From: Coptis chinensis
Lineage: Eukaryota > Streptophyta > Magnoliopsida > Ranunculales > Ranunculaceae
Direction: 5' to 3'
Assembly (NCBI GenBank): GCA_015680905.1
Contig: CM027377.1
Location: 16,516,501 to 16,580,500 of the forward strand
DNA: 64,000 bases
A program made the position numbers and the translations under genes. Positions 1-11,640 of this stretch are shown in pieces. Numbering within the stretch: position 1 is the stretch's first letter; each line of letters begins with the position of its first letter. Under the pieces are notes generated by a model, which saw nothing but the letters and a program-made list of their open reading frames with translations, made no database searches and was not told the DNA's origin.

Positions 1-419
1 AGACTAAATACATATAAACATTTCAAACTTTACTTAGCCAACTAACACTTTAAATCTATCATAACCTAATCATTCTCAGCTTGGAAGACAGGTAGTTCCG
101 TCATCTCAACCGGCATAGTTTCTTCCCAAGCAAAACTTCCATTTTATTAACTTCCATTTTATTAACTCATTCTAATAACTCCTTTTAATATCTAAATAAT
201 TGAATTACACTTACCGATGTCCGCCGCTGTATAAAGGTAGGACCGCGTCCCTGCACAAAAATATTATTAAGTCCTACCCTCCTGCAAAAGAAAGTTAGCA
301 ATTTTATATAACATGTGTAGATATCCTATAGGTATTCCAATGCAAGCCCAAATACACTCGCATAATCAAATCAATACAACTTATCAATTAATCAATTTCT
401 TTTCTTATACACTCACCAT

Positions 420-720
420 TTAGTGTCTATATACCTTAGGTCATTCCTGCCACATTCAATGGAATACAACTATCATATCACTAACGGGCCATTCATGGCA
501 CATTCAATGAATGCCCTGGGTCATTTCTGCCACATTCAAGGAATACCCAATCCTACATTCCCGTACACTCAAGGAATACAACTAACCCGCAAGGCGAATA
601 CCTTAGTTCCTCTTTAGGGCAGTTCACTACAATCTGGTCATTCATGGCACATTCAATGAATACCCATAGATAACGCTAACGGGCCATTTATGGCACATTC
701 AATAAATGCCCACCTAACAT
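420..720. repeat. Minisatellite inside LTR copy 1
   Basis: At least four degenerate direct repeats are built around GGCACATTCAATGAATGCCC and variants. LTR copy 2 has a shorter version near 26965-27075 on the opposite strand. The array therefore belongs to the LTR family and differs in copy number between copies. Confidence 0.6.
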
Positions 721-1048
721 ATGACATCAACAGTCATAAAACTTAATTCTAAAACTTGAGACGTGGAGAGTTCTAAAAGAGTGCGGTAAATTTATTTACG
801 CATTATTGAACTTTATTGTATATATCATTTCAGAGAAACGAATGAGTATCTTGATAAAAGTATTTTTGGTTTACGCGTTATTAATTATATGGATGTCTTA
901 GTGTCATAACGTTGCATATCATAAAATACTGCAAAATCACATATAGTTAATACACATACACACGTATATATAGAGGTCTTAGCCTAAAGCCAAACACGCT
1001 TATAGCACTAGACCTATCCTAATAACACAAATCATAATCCGAGTTAAA

Positions 1049-1157
1049 AGGTCAAATTTGTCAACTGGTCAAAGTCAACCCTGGTCAACAGTCAACTCTA
1101 GTCAAAGTCAACCCTAGTCAAAGTCAAAGTCAACCATCATAGTCGAAGTCAAACTGT
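1049..1157 (-). promoter_or_regulatory. W-box-like (TTGAC) cluster in LTR copy 1
   Basis: About twelve GTCAA motifs, which read TTGAC on the LTR sense strand, lie within roughly 110 bp, many as TTGACC or TTGACT. TTGAC(C/T) is the core of the WRKY-binding W-box. The cluster is also present in LTR copy 2 (26562-26641), so it is a family feature. A role in LTR transcription is inferred only. Confidence 0.45.
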
Positions 1158-2955
1158 TGTTTCCAAGTTCAACAGATTCAGGGTCATAGCCGTGGTTCAT
1201 GGCTAAGGTCAAAGTGCATGACTCATAGGCTCATGACTAAAGTAATGATTCGGACCCAACTGGTCGAGCCCAAACCCCAAGCCTTAGAACCCGAAAGTCT
1301 AAACATTTAAAGACCCAATTAGATCTATTTTAAGTCCTATGGACTGGCCCCAAGCAATATTAGAAACTGGCCCAAAACAGTTAAGTGGTTCGGTCCAAAA
1401 ATTTAACTGAAACCGGCCCAAAAACTTTAATTTAAACTAGTCCACAAATAACATAAAATCGGGCCCAACAAGAAATAGAACTTGGCCCAAATAACTTAAA
1501 CATTTCGGCCCAGCTAACAATAAGGGTTTGGCCCAAAGAAAACCGACCCAGGCCCAAGCCCAAATCGTCATCTTCTCCAACAGTTCTCCTCCACCACCAG
1601 CAGCCCAAATTTCCGGCCACCACCATCTCCCATTTCATCAAGTCGGTTCGACTCCTATACACAAACCCCACTACTTTAATTAACACCAAAACCTCAAATG
1701 CTTAAATCTAGATTTACCCAAAACTAGATCTAGTTCAATTTCGGACCGCCATTAATGGCTTGTTTCAAGCTCAAGTCGACAGCCCCCACACATCAACCAC
1801 ACCCCCTTCAATCGACAACCAACACAACATTCAAAAACACAACCAAACAGTTCAACTAAATCAAATCTAAAGGGCGATTTTCTCTGACCGCCATTAATGA
1901 GTTTTACAGAGCTTCAGCAGAGCAGGAACTGCCCCACTCCTCTCCAACCAATCTTCACACCAATTAATCTTGATGGCATTACAGCCCCTTCCCTAATCAC
2001 CATTCCATCAACACCAAACCCAACAAAAATAACAACCAAGATAAATTACAGAAAACAGTATGAGCTCGCGCCTCCATTAATCCCTGTTAAGAGCTTTAAC
2101 AGTCCACCCCCAAGGTAGTATAGTTCGACAGGTTCACTCAATCAACTAACAAGGTTTAATATCTAACCGTTTCCAACAGTTTAACACTCCAGCCGATTTT
2201 TACCAAATACAACAAAACGCCAAATAAAAACAAGAATTTGAATAGTAATAACGGATAGAAACCTTAGACAGAGAAAATGTCTGTATACGTACACAGAAAA
2301 CTGTAGATTTAGTGAAATAGTAAAAATAACTACTCACCTGTAGCGCTCTCCGATTATCAACCAGCTACCAGGAAAAACCTTCCTTTCCTTCCTACGGTAA
2401 AACTCCCATTTTTTCTAAAACCCTCGCTGTGTTTTTTTTTCCCAAAAACTCTACGTGAGAAAACTCCCTGAAAAACAAGGACAACACTTATCCATTTACC
2501 TACGGGCTTTTATCCGTCCGTAACTGCTGGATATTCTATATCTGTTTTATCTATTATCTATTTTCATTATTATCTTTATTATTATTATTATTAGGAAAAC
2601 AAAGAATAAAAACACGGGGTGTTATAATTGTCATGGATGAAAAGAACTCAAACCTCGATAATGGTCAGTTTTGATGTTTGTTTAGTTGTCTTTAGTGTTG
2701 GTTTGTTTCTATATAGGTTTATGTTTCGGTTTGCTTCTTTGTAGTTTTACGTAGAAGTGTGAGTGTTTTTTTTATAAGGTTTCCATGGTGGTTTACTATT
2801 TCCAAGTTGATTTTGTTGTCATAGTTATGGTATTTATACAAGGGTTATACAATGTCATAAATGTAGAATAATAAATGAAAGAACTTTACTGTCGTTTTAT
2901 TAAAAGCTCCTACTTTTTATTGTGCTAACTTTGTATTTTTTCAGGTTCATTCAAT

Positions 2956-5900
2956 ATGCTTATTTATTATGATGGCGAGATGAAATCTGACAAGCATGGT
3001 GTGATGAAGTATCTAGGTGGTAAGGTGAAATTGAGAGTGTTTGATATGGATACTCCCTTTGAAGGATTCATGTGTCTTGTTGAAGTTGTGTCATCGCGCA
3101 TAAGATTGGGTTTTTCTGTTATGTATTTGATGAACAAGTCCCCTTGTAGAATCGATGAAGAAACCGACTACTTGAATATGATTGAGAAGCAGAAGAAGAC
3201 TCCAACAAAAGCAATGAAAGTTTGAGTTATCAATGAAGCAATCGTTATCACACCATGTGGTATGGGAGCAGGACAAATTAGAAGATCAAGTCTTGGACAA
3301 GCTACTGTGCAGAACAAAAAAGTTCGTACTGAGCTGTTTAAAATAGATAGTGTTACTCCTGGAAAATGTGGTGGACAACCTAGAGTGCAGAATAAATTGG
3401 TTAGTAGTGAGCTATTTAAACAAGAAATGGTTAGAAGTGCAAGTCCTGGATTAAGTTATGGAATTCCTAGTACGAAGAAGAAACAAGTTTGTAGTAAGCC
3501 ATTTAAACCTTCTCTGCTGCCAAAGAGTGCTTGCCCTGAATCAAGTGGTGGAGAACATTGTATTAAGAAGAAACTCAATGAAGAAATTCCAATTACTGAT
3601 TCTCCAAGGAAACAATCTTTTTTGAAAGAAAAAGTGCTAGCTCGACAGAAATATTCTTTCAATCAATTTAAACTTGTGGATGAACCAATAGGTAAATCAC
3701 TAATTTTATTTTAGTTATTCTTAGTTCCAGTAAATGGTTTGGTTGCTGACGGTTATAAACGCTATGTTCCCCAAACAGTCCGCTAAAATAACCTTCAACT
3801 GCAACTTGTCAATTGCAAGATGTGGAAAATGAAAATGTCATTGAAAATGTCCCACACAGCTTGGAGACGTTCGAAAAGGTCATGGCAGGTGAGGGATGGG
3901 GAACAAGTAGTACACCTGTAAATATGTTAGTTACGCATAAATGTCTGTTCAATTACTCACATTTAGTAACCATTTTAGATTTGTTCCCAAAGGGAAGCTC
4001 AAGTGCAGTTGGTAGTTGCAAATCAATAAAAGAAAGGATACCTCTTCCAACTGTCATTGAAGGTGAGCAGTATAAACATTACAGGGGATAATTATAGTTT
4101 GAGTCGCTGATAGTCCGTGCACTAATGGTTGACCTATTATAATGCAGATGATGATCCCACTGGTATTGAAGATGTTGATCAACCAGACTATGAAGAGTTT
4201 GATTCTCAAAATCCATATGGAGATACAGCTGACATTCCTGAAGAATACATAATTGCCAGTCCTCGAAGTAATGAGGAGGTTGATTTCAAAATGAAGATGA
4301 AGATGAAGTTCAAATACTAAATGATTTAATTGATACGGCTGACATTCCTAAAGAAAACATAATCGACAGTTCTCGAAGTAATGAGGAGGTTGAATTTCAA
4401 AATGAATATGAAAATGAAGTTCAAATACTAAATAATTTAGTTGATACATGACATTCCTCAAGAAAACATAATCGGCAGTTCTCGAAGTAATGAGAATATT
4501 GAATTTCAAAATGAACATGAAGATGCTGCTGCGGGTGAAGTTGTGGTAGTTGAAGATGATCGAGTTGAAGAATACGATCGTGATGATGGCGTTATATGGT
4601 CGACTCCGAATCGAAGTCAAGAGTATTTGTGGGGGGACACACCTATGACAGTTGTGAATGATGGTGATGAGGAAGGTGAGATTGATTTCAAATTGGAGGG
4701 AATGGTTGATGCTAGGGTTATTGGTGCTAAAGATCTGAATTCTGAAGACCTACGTCAAGGATATGATCTTTTGTGTGGTTCTCATAGTCCAAAAACCACT
4801 ACGAACCAAAGTGAGATTGTAAATCCTTGTAATGAGGGGTTGAAGTTTGTACCCCCTAAAGTAGGTCAGCATTACGCCACTTAAGATGATCTTGTGAAAG
4901 ACATGAAATATTATGCAATTGCACACATGTTTGATTTACGTCATTACAATACTACCTCCCAAAAGTTGGTAATCAAGTGTAAGGCAACTAACTGTCTATT
5001 TCATTTGTATGCAAAACCTGCAACTGAGTTTGATATGTGGGTGGTTATAACTTTTAGAGATGCACACACTTGTGCACAAGATAAGGATGTTTCTAAAAAT
5101 TCACAAGCAGACGCAAAGTGGGTTTCAGAAATTGTTATGTCCAAGCTTAAAGACAATGAAGAACTGACTGCAAAGAACTTTCAGTTGGAGGTGAAATAGT
5201 CACAACTAACTGATGTGACATATAAAGTTGCGTGGAGGGCCAGAGAAATTGTGTTAGAAAAGGTCAGAGTACTATTGTAACTGTCAGCAACTATGAGGAT
5301 AATTAGTAGCAATATATAAAATCTTAGTACAATTCTATGTTTAGGGTATACTATGTACACCGAATTATTCTTTATAGTATGCTATGAATAACATATATCA
5401 TCTTTTCGATTAACTTGTATCTGTCATGGCGTGTAACTATTAGGCATATGTAACCTGAGCTGGTATATTTTGTTTCGATGTAGATAAGGGGCAGCTTCAG
5501 CCAATCATACCAAATGATGCCAGTTTATTTTAAAGAACTGAAGAAAATTGATCCAGATTGCCACACTGATATAATAACAATAAGCGAGCACAGGTTTGAG
5601 CATTTGTTTGTGAGCTATGGCGTAACTGTTCGTGCCTACAGAAGGTGCCTTCGTACGTTGATTATGATCGATGGAACTTTCATGAAGGACAGATACAAGT
5701 TTGTCATCTTAACTGCTCTTTCTGTTTATGGAGATAGTCATTGTTGTCCAATTGCAGTTGGTGTAGTCCCAAAAGAGAATAATGAACATTGGGATTGGTT
5801 TATTCAAAAACTCAGAAATGTTGTAGTTGGTCCTATAGATAAGTTTGTTCTATTATCAGATAGGCATACAAGCATTCTCCAAGAAGTGCCAAAAATTCTT

Positions 5901-6818
5901 CCAAATGCATACCATTGCTTTTGTGCACAACATATCTCCAACAATGTTAGCAAAGAAGACACCAAAGGGAGAGTTAAGGCCGCTGCAGAAACTTATGATA
6001 AAGTTGACTTTGTGAGAATCATGTGTCGCATTTGGTGTAATGATAGTAAAGGTTACGCAAATATAATAAATATTCCGAAGGAACAATGGTCATTTGCCTA
6101 TGCTGAAATGAGAAGGTATGGAATTTGTTATACAAATCATATCGAGAGTTGGAATAAGATGATTATGCCTGAGCGAGCTATGCCAATTACATCTCTGCTA
6201 AATGGTATTCGAATGAACATTATGAGGAACTTTTATGACTATCGGGTCATGGCTTGGTTTGAAGACAAAGGCGAAAAATCAGTGAGGATGTAATCATTTC
6301 CTCTCGTTATGTTAGTCGATCGTTCACTACAATAAGGGCTAGTGAGTGCGATACTTTCGGTTACCAGTAGTAGGGCATGGATACTGATTGACCTACTAAA
6401 AAAATATTGTACATGTGGTTTTTTTCAACAAGTTGGTATTCTTTGCAGCCATGCAATGAAGGCGATTGACGATGGTCGGTTTTGTGTATATGACTTCTGC
6501 CTGCCGTGCTACTCAAAGGAAACGATGATGGATACCTATCAAGAGAATTGGACACTGATGAAGGTCAAAGAACAGTGGCATTGGGGAAGTTACAACATTA
6601 TGGTTGGTCCTCCCACAGATGAGGTAATGCCTGGCAGGTCCCAAAAAAAGAGGAAACGTTCTAAAAGAGAGGGTGTGCCAGTGCAAAGGAGAAGGTGCAG
6701 CCGTTGTGGTGCCCTTGGACACAATAGAGCAACCTACCCTAATGCGACAGATGATGTTGCTTGGATTGACTTTTCAGTTGGGGTTCCGGCTAATTTTACC
6801 AACGAAGACAACATTTGA
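2956..6818 (+). pseudogene. MULE transposase (MuDR-type), broken, MULE-A
   Basis: The first exon (2956 to about 3697) encodes a PB1-like domain as seen at the N-terminus of some plant MULE proteins, then three short repeats of the form VQNKxVxxELFK. After introns near 3698-3810 and 4063-4146 come an acidic linker, a MuDR DNA-binding region (about 4890-5250), an intron ending in TAG at about 5484, and the DDE domain. Catalytic residues are visible: D in MIDGTF (5670), D in LLSDRH (5859) and E in NHIESWN (6144), with a CAQH (CxxH) motif between. A SWIM finger (CTCGFFQQ..CSHAMK, about 6411-6460) and a zinc knuckle follow. The knuckle's last Cys is Tyr (ATYP). Stops at 3223 (Trp to TGA), about 4882 and about 5197, plus a frameshift near 6250-6400, make it non-functional as read. 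Confidence 0.88.
4228..4530 (+). repeat. 110-bp tandem triplication in transposase acidic linker
   Basis: Three direct copies begin near 4228, 4338 and 4448. Each runs from GACATTCCT through TCTCGAAGTAATGAG to a GTTCAAATACTAAAT stretch. The units encode an acidic Asp/Glu/Asn-rich stretch with a SSRSNEE-like motif. The frame is not kept through all three. MULE-B has only one copy, so the expansion is specific to the A lineage as far as this window shows. Confidence 0.75.
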
Positions 6819-6869
6819 GTTAACCAACAGTGACGAATATAAGTACTATCAGCAACTAATCTTGTAATA

Positions 6870-7480
6870 TTATTTGGATTTTCTTGGGCCTTTCAATGAC
6901 TATGTAAGTTATTTGGGAATCAATGTAATGGTATTTTGTTGTTGGGTATACTTGCAGGTGTTATGTCTATTGAAGTTATCAATATGTAGGCAGAAAAACA
7001 AATACGATAAAAAATACTATAAAATTAAGGGTTAAAATTAACGCTACAATTGAAACACTTAGGATTGTAACATGAAAATTAGAGACGTTATCTAGGGCCG
7101 TTATCTAAACAAACCACTTAGTTCAAACCCTTCAAAATAATGTTATTTGGATTTTTTTTTTTTTTTTTGACTATATAAGTTATTTAGGAATCAATGTAAT
7201 GGTATTTTGTTGTTTATACTTGCAGGTGTTTTGTCTTTTGAAGTTATCAATATGTAAGGTAGCAAAAAAACAAATACTATAAAAAATACTATAAAATTAA
7301 CGCCTCAATTGAAACACTTAGGATTGTAACTTGAAAATTATCTAAACAAATACTAATTTCAGGTGTTTTGTCTATTGTTTAGATACGTTATCTTAACAAA
7401 CCACTGACTTCAAAATATTACAGAGCACTGCGAAATTAGACACATAAGTTCCAAAATAATAACGGAATAATAACAAACAT
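6870..7480. repeat. Spacer between convergent genes of MULE-A, duplicated
   Basis: There is no gene here. Two direct copies of an approximately 250-bp segment (about 6876-7110 and 7141-7395) share TCAATGTAATGGTATTTTGT, an AAATACTATAAAA stretch and CACTTAGGATTGTAAC. MULE-C has the same duplicated spacer inverted at 61150-61690, so the duplication predates the split of A and C. It would hold the 3' ends and polyadenylation regions of both convergent genes. Confidence 0.65.
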
Positions 7481-7689
7481 CTGAAAATGAGAGCATTTCG
7501 ATATCCCCTAGTTCTTATCATCAGCTATGTTCTCCTGTTGGTCAGCAGACCCATCTTCAACATCTTTACCTTTGTTGTTTTCTGCATCCTGCAGCTGTAC
7601 ATGTCTTCCAGTTGTTTCATCATGATTCACTTCATCTGGTTCAATGTTGAGTTGATCCTCAATAGCAGCTTCTGCATCCTCCTTCACTT

Positions 7690-7975
7690 GCTCAATTCCA
7701 GTTGTTGCATCTGCTTCACTCTATTGGCATTGGTTAGCCTCCACTTGGACCAACTCAGCAGTAGGTTCAACAGCCTCCTTAGTAGCAGGTTCAACATCCT
7801 CCTCAGCAGCAGGTTCAACATCCTTTTCAGCAGCAGGTTCAACATCCTCCTTCTCACATACAGCTGCATCTGCTTCACTTTGTGGGCATTGCTCCGTCCC
7901 CACTTGGACCCACTCAGTAGTAGGTTCAACATCCTCCTGCACTTCCTCAGTTGTAGCTGCATCTGCTTCACTTTG
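7690..7975 (-). repeat. Coding minisatellite for acidic DVEPA tail of ULP gene
   Basis: On the minus strand this encodes about six copies of an (E/K)EDVEPA(A/T)-type unit, C-terminal to the protease domain. MULE-C has the same tail at about 60530-60800. On the opposite strand the repeat gives a long open but artefactual hydrophobic reading frame. MULE-B has no such tail; its gene ends soon after the protease domain. Confidence 0.7.
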
Positions 7976-10739
7976 TTGGCATTACTCCGTCTCCAGTTGG
8001 TTCAGAATAGCAGGTTCAACATCTTTGTCCACTTGCTCACTTCCAGCTTCATCATCCTTTATCTCAGTAGCTGCTTCAGCATCCTTGAGCTCTTTGTCAA
8101 TTCCAGTTGAATCTGCTTCACTCTCTAGCTTTATGCCAATGTCAACTTGCTTCAGTACCTCTGTCCCAGTAGTTGCTACATCCTTGGACACATGCTTCAG
8201 TACCTCTGTCCCAGTAGTTGCTAGGTATTGACTTTCTTATGTCAACCTCTTTTCAAATTTTGTTCTCTCCTTAGCCACTTCATCTAGATTTAATCCACAG
8301 GATATAATGTCCATTCCAATCCTCAGCCGCATTCTAAATGGTTACATGTCAATATTGTTTACCCTCTCAAGAACACCTCTAAGAAGACTATCAATAAAGG
8401 CAAGGCAATATAACCCACAGCTGTTGGAATCTGGTTGTTGTGTGACACTAACAAATTCACGAGCCCATGGTGTGTTCAAATCAATAGTGGAGCTTGGATA
8501 AACACACCTAAGCACATAAGGAATCATTATCTCCAAAGCTAGTTGTTCATCAGAAATTTGCTTTCCACCAAGAGAATCATAGGTGCAAACTTTCATCTCT
8601 TTAAAGTTAAAGACATCAACAATCTAGTGACTACCATGAACTTGAAGAGGTACAATTACTCCCTTACCCTGTACTGGGTGCGGTTGATTTCTAATCCTTA
8701 CGTCAATGGGGTCCAAATACTTTTTCATAATTTCATCTGTACAGTACAAACCATTAACCACTCTTTCCTCTGGGATTGCAGGTCGAAAACTTGGGTCTTG
8801 TAGATTATTCTTGAATATCCCATACTCTCTTATCATGAATTTCTACATCCACAAAGTGATGATTAAGCTTATCAAACTTAAGTAAGATTAGTGAGTAAGC
8901 TTCAACAGAGTATAGAGAACTCAAAGCAAAGTAAACATCCTCCACAACAGTATACACTTCATCTTCCGGAATGGCATGTTCCTTACAGTGCTACTTATAC
9001 CACCTTATCAATAGCTTGACATATAAGCTGAGAACCTATAAAATAATCAAATAGGAATTAGTAACAATTAACTTTCTATAGTAGTTTACTTTGCACATTA
9101 ATACCAAGTTGCTGATAGTTTTAGAAAAAATTACTAATGGTAGATTCATTACCTCACCATCCACCCATTGTCTTCCATGTAACGAATGAAAATTATGCAC
9201 TGAAATAACTTGATCATACCCAAAAACTCTCATATCTTGAGAGTTCTGTTGATTCTTCTTCCTACTGCACTTTCTCCAATAATAATTGACAACATTTACC
9301 TCACCTGTGGTAGTTGTTTTCTTGTAAAAGGTTGATGACAGAGCAACCTTGATTAATAAGTCATAGTCCTTTCCCATCTTCTCTTCCCATAAACTAGTAC
9401 TTTCTTTTCCCAGTTTTTTCTCCCTCCTCCTTCTTCTACGACCACTCTCTGCACTTTTCTTATCCATTTCCTTCTCCATCTGAGTGTGAATGAGTACCAC
9501 ATCAGGGTCCTCCACATTACCAGCATCATGTTGACCATCAGTGTTCTGATCATCATCTACAGCTGCCACATCATGTTCAGTGCTTACTCCTTCTGATGGT
9601 GATAGGGATGGAAATTCAGTTATGTCAGAGAGCTCTGCACTTCCAGCAAATAGAGAAACAAAACTGAATTTTTCCATTTCTCTATTCAGGACTGCTTCCC
9701 CATCAAGATCACCAGGATGAATGACTAAAATAGATGCCAAAGGATATAATACCCCATCAAGATCCCTAGATGACAAAGAAGAGTAAAAGGGAACATGATC
9801 AAGCATTGAAGATTCAACATAAGGTACTATAGCAGTCTGTACCCCCACCAGGTCCTCCTCCAGCTCCACACTATGTTCTTGGTATGTCCCTCTGGGTATG
9901 ACCTCACTAATCTGCTGCAAAGCACTTGTAGCAACTGACTCCAAATCATTTTGCCCTCTTTGTTGTTGTGCAACATCTTCATCTTCGTCTGACTCAGCCT
10001 AGATCAACTTCCTTCTTTGTTTGGGTGTCTCAACTTCCTTAAGCTTTAGCTCCCTTTCCCTTGTTCTCTCACTGATTTGATATTTTTTTCTTCAAATTTT
10101 GCCTCTCACTAGCCTTTATAGCCTCATTTTTGCTTGCCCTAGATGGCTGAACTCGAGTACCACAAACTTTGACCACTTTCCTTTTCTTTCTTTCATCTTG
10201 GCGGTGTATTGAAGTATCTCCCACAACTTCAAGGCTTTGATCCTTGTCCAATGCTCTTTTTCTTTTATTTGAGGAACTAGGAGAAACCTCAAAGGTAACT
10301 TTCTTAGAAACAGATGAACTCCCTTTCTTAGGTTTTGAGTTAACCTTCTTCTGGGAAGACTTCTTTGGGGTAGACTTCTTCTGGGAAGACCTTGTTGGTG
10401 TTTTCAGTTTAACATCAGAGCCTACATTGCTTGGCTTCTTTGGGCATGGGCTTCTAGTTCTACTCCTTGTTCTAGCATCAACACCTTTCATAACCTTAAC
10501 CTTTAAACTTCTGCTCCTTGTTCTACTCCTACTCCTTGTTCAAGGCCTTTTCACAACCTCAACCTCTGAACTTTCCATACCATCTTTCAACCCACCATGA
10601 GCAATCTCTTGAATTATTGTTTCCATGCCAGTCCTTATTTCACTCTGGAGTATATCCCCAAGAACCCTAACCTCCTTACTGACCTGTTTTAGATTAATCA
10701 AAGCACATAACAAAGAATATAAGTAAGATCCCACTTCAA

Positions 10740-11640
10740 TATTTGTAAACCACTACAAATACGTTGTAGTGGCTGACATATCATGTTTCCTAATAGCTCA
10801 GTCATGGTACATTAACATATTACTGCCTCATATATGAAACAATGCTGCAACATGCAGTTCCATAACAACACATTATCAGTGCTTCATATAACAACATGGG
10901 TCCTAACAGCATTTGCAATTTCAATTCAAGACTATATAATAGGGTACCCATATCATATTACAACTTTCTATAACATTTTAAATAAGATTATATGAGTACT
11001 TCAAATGTCAAAAATTGGTTACCCATATCATGGGTACCCTATTATCATTCTGGGATCAACATGCAAGATCCCACTTCACTATTTATAAACCACTACAGAT
11101 ACATTGTAGTGGCTGACATATCGTGTTTTCCAATAGCTCACTCATATATGAAACAATACTGCAACATGCAGTTCTAGAACAACACATTCTCAGTGCTTCA
11201 TATAAGAACATGGGTCCTAACAACATTTGCAATTCCAATTCAAGACTATATAATAGGGTACCCATATCATATTACAACTTTCTATAACTTTTAAATAAGA
11301 TTATATGAGTACTTCAAATGTCAAAAGGGTAGCCATGTCAAACTGGTTACCCATATATTATCATGGGTACCCTATTATCATTATGGGTTTAACATGCAAG
11401 ATCCCACTTCACTATTTATATATTGTAGTTACTGACATATATAGTTTCCCAATAGCTCACTCATGGCACAATAACATATTACTACCTCATATATGAAACA
11501 ATGCTGCAACATGCAGTTCAATAACAACACATTATCAGTGCTTCATTAACAACATGGGTCCTAACAATATTTGCAATTCCATTATCATATTATAACTTCT
11601 ATAAAATTATAAGATTATGTGAGTACTTCAAATGTCAAAA
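10740..11640 (-). repeat. Tandem ~313-bp repeats inside ULP intron 1, MULE-A
   Basis: Three direct units lie in the intron between GGCCTT/GTAAGT and AAACAG/GTCAGT. Marker TGAGTACTTCAAATGTCA recurs near 10993, 11306 and 11621. Each unit contains a GGGTACCC palindrome pair, CAACATGCAGTTC and GGTCCTAACA. The same three units lie at the same intron position in MULE-C, so the array is ancestral to both. No coding is seen in it. Confidence 0.8.

Larger units (their letters stand above)
1..2626 (-). mobile_element. Partial LTR, Ty3/gypsy-like family (copy 1)
   Basis: This is the reverse complement of the LTR at 24668-27950, recognisable almost end to end. Shared landmarks are the ATT-repeat next to the CACGGGGTGTTATA terminus, a cluster of GTCAA motifs, a CATTCAATGAAT minisatellite and a block near 240-290. 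The terminus at 2621-2626 abuts MULE-A sequence, and 2627-2631 (ATTGT) would be the target duplication. The other end lies outside the window; by comparison with copy 2 about 450 bp is missing. The TATAACACCCCG start resembles the TGTAACACCC start of Del/Tekay chromovirus LTRs, which is inference. No gag or pol coding is seen, so solo LTR versus full element cannot be decided. Confidence 0.8.

Noticed and set aside
420-720. CRISPR-like spaced direct repeats
   Set aside because: Repeats are degenerate, spacing is irregular and the DNA is plant LTR sequence; CRISPR arrays are prokaryotic.
2956-3225. Short frame as an independent small gene
   Set aside because: MULE-B reads through the equivalent position as Trp, so the stop at 3223 is a lesion in the transposase first exon.
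7487-8110. 207-codon plus-strand frame rich in Leu/Phe/Ser (membrane-protein look)
   Set aside because: It is the antisense of the ULP acidic DVEPA repeat tail; a repeat in one frame keeps the opposite strand open. The same happens at 60447-61067 in MULE-C.
10244-10600. 118-codon plus-strand frame with Leu/Val runs
   Set aside because: Antisense of the Arg/Ser- and Lys-rich linker of the MULE-A ULP gene.
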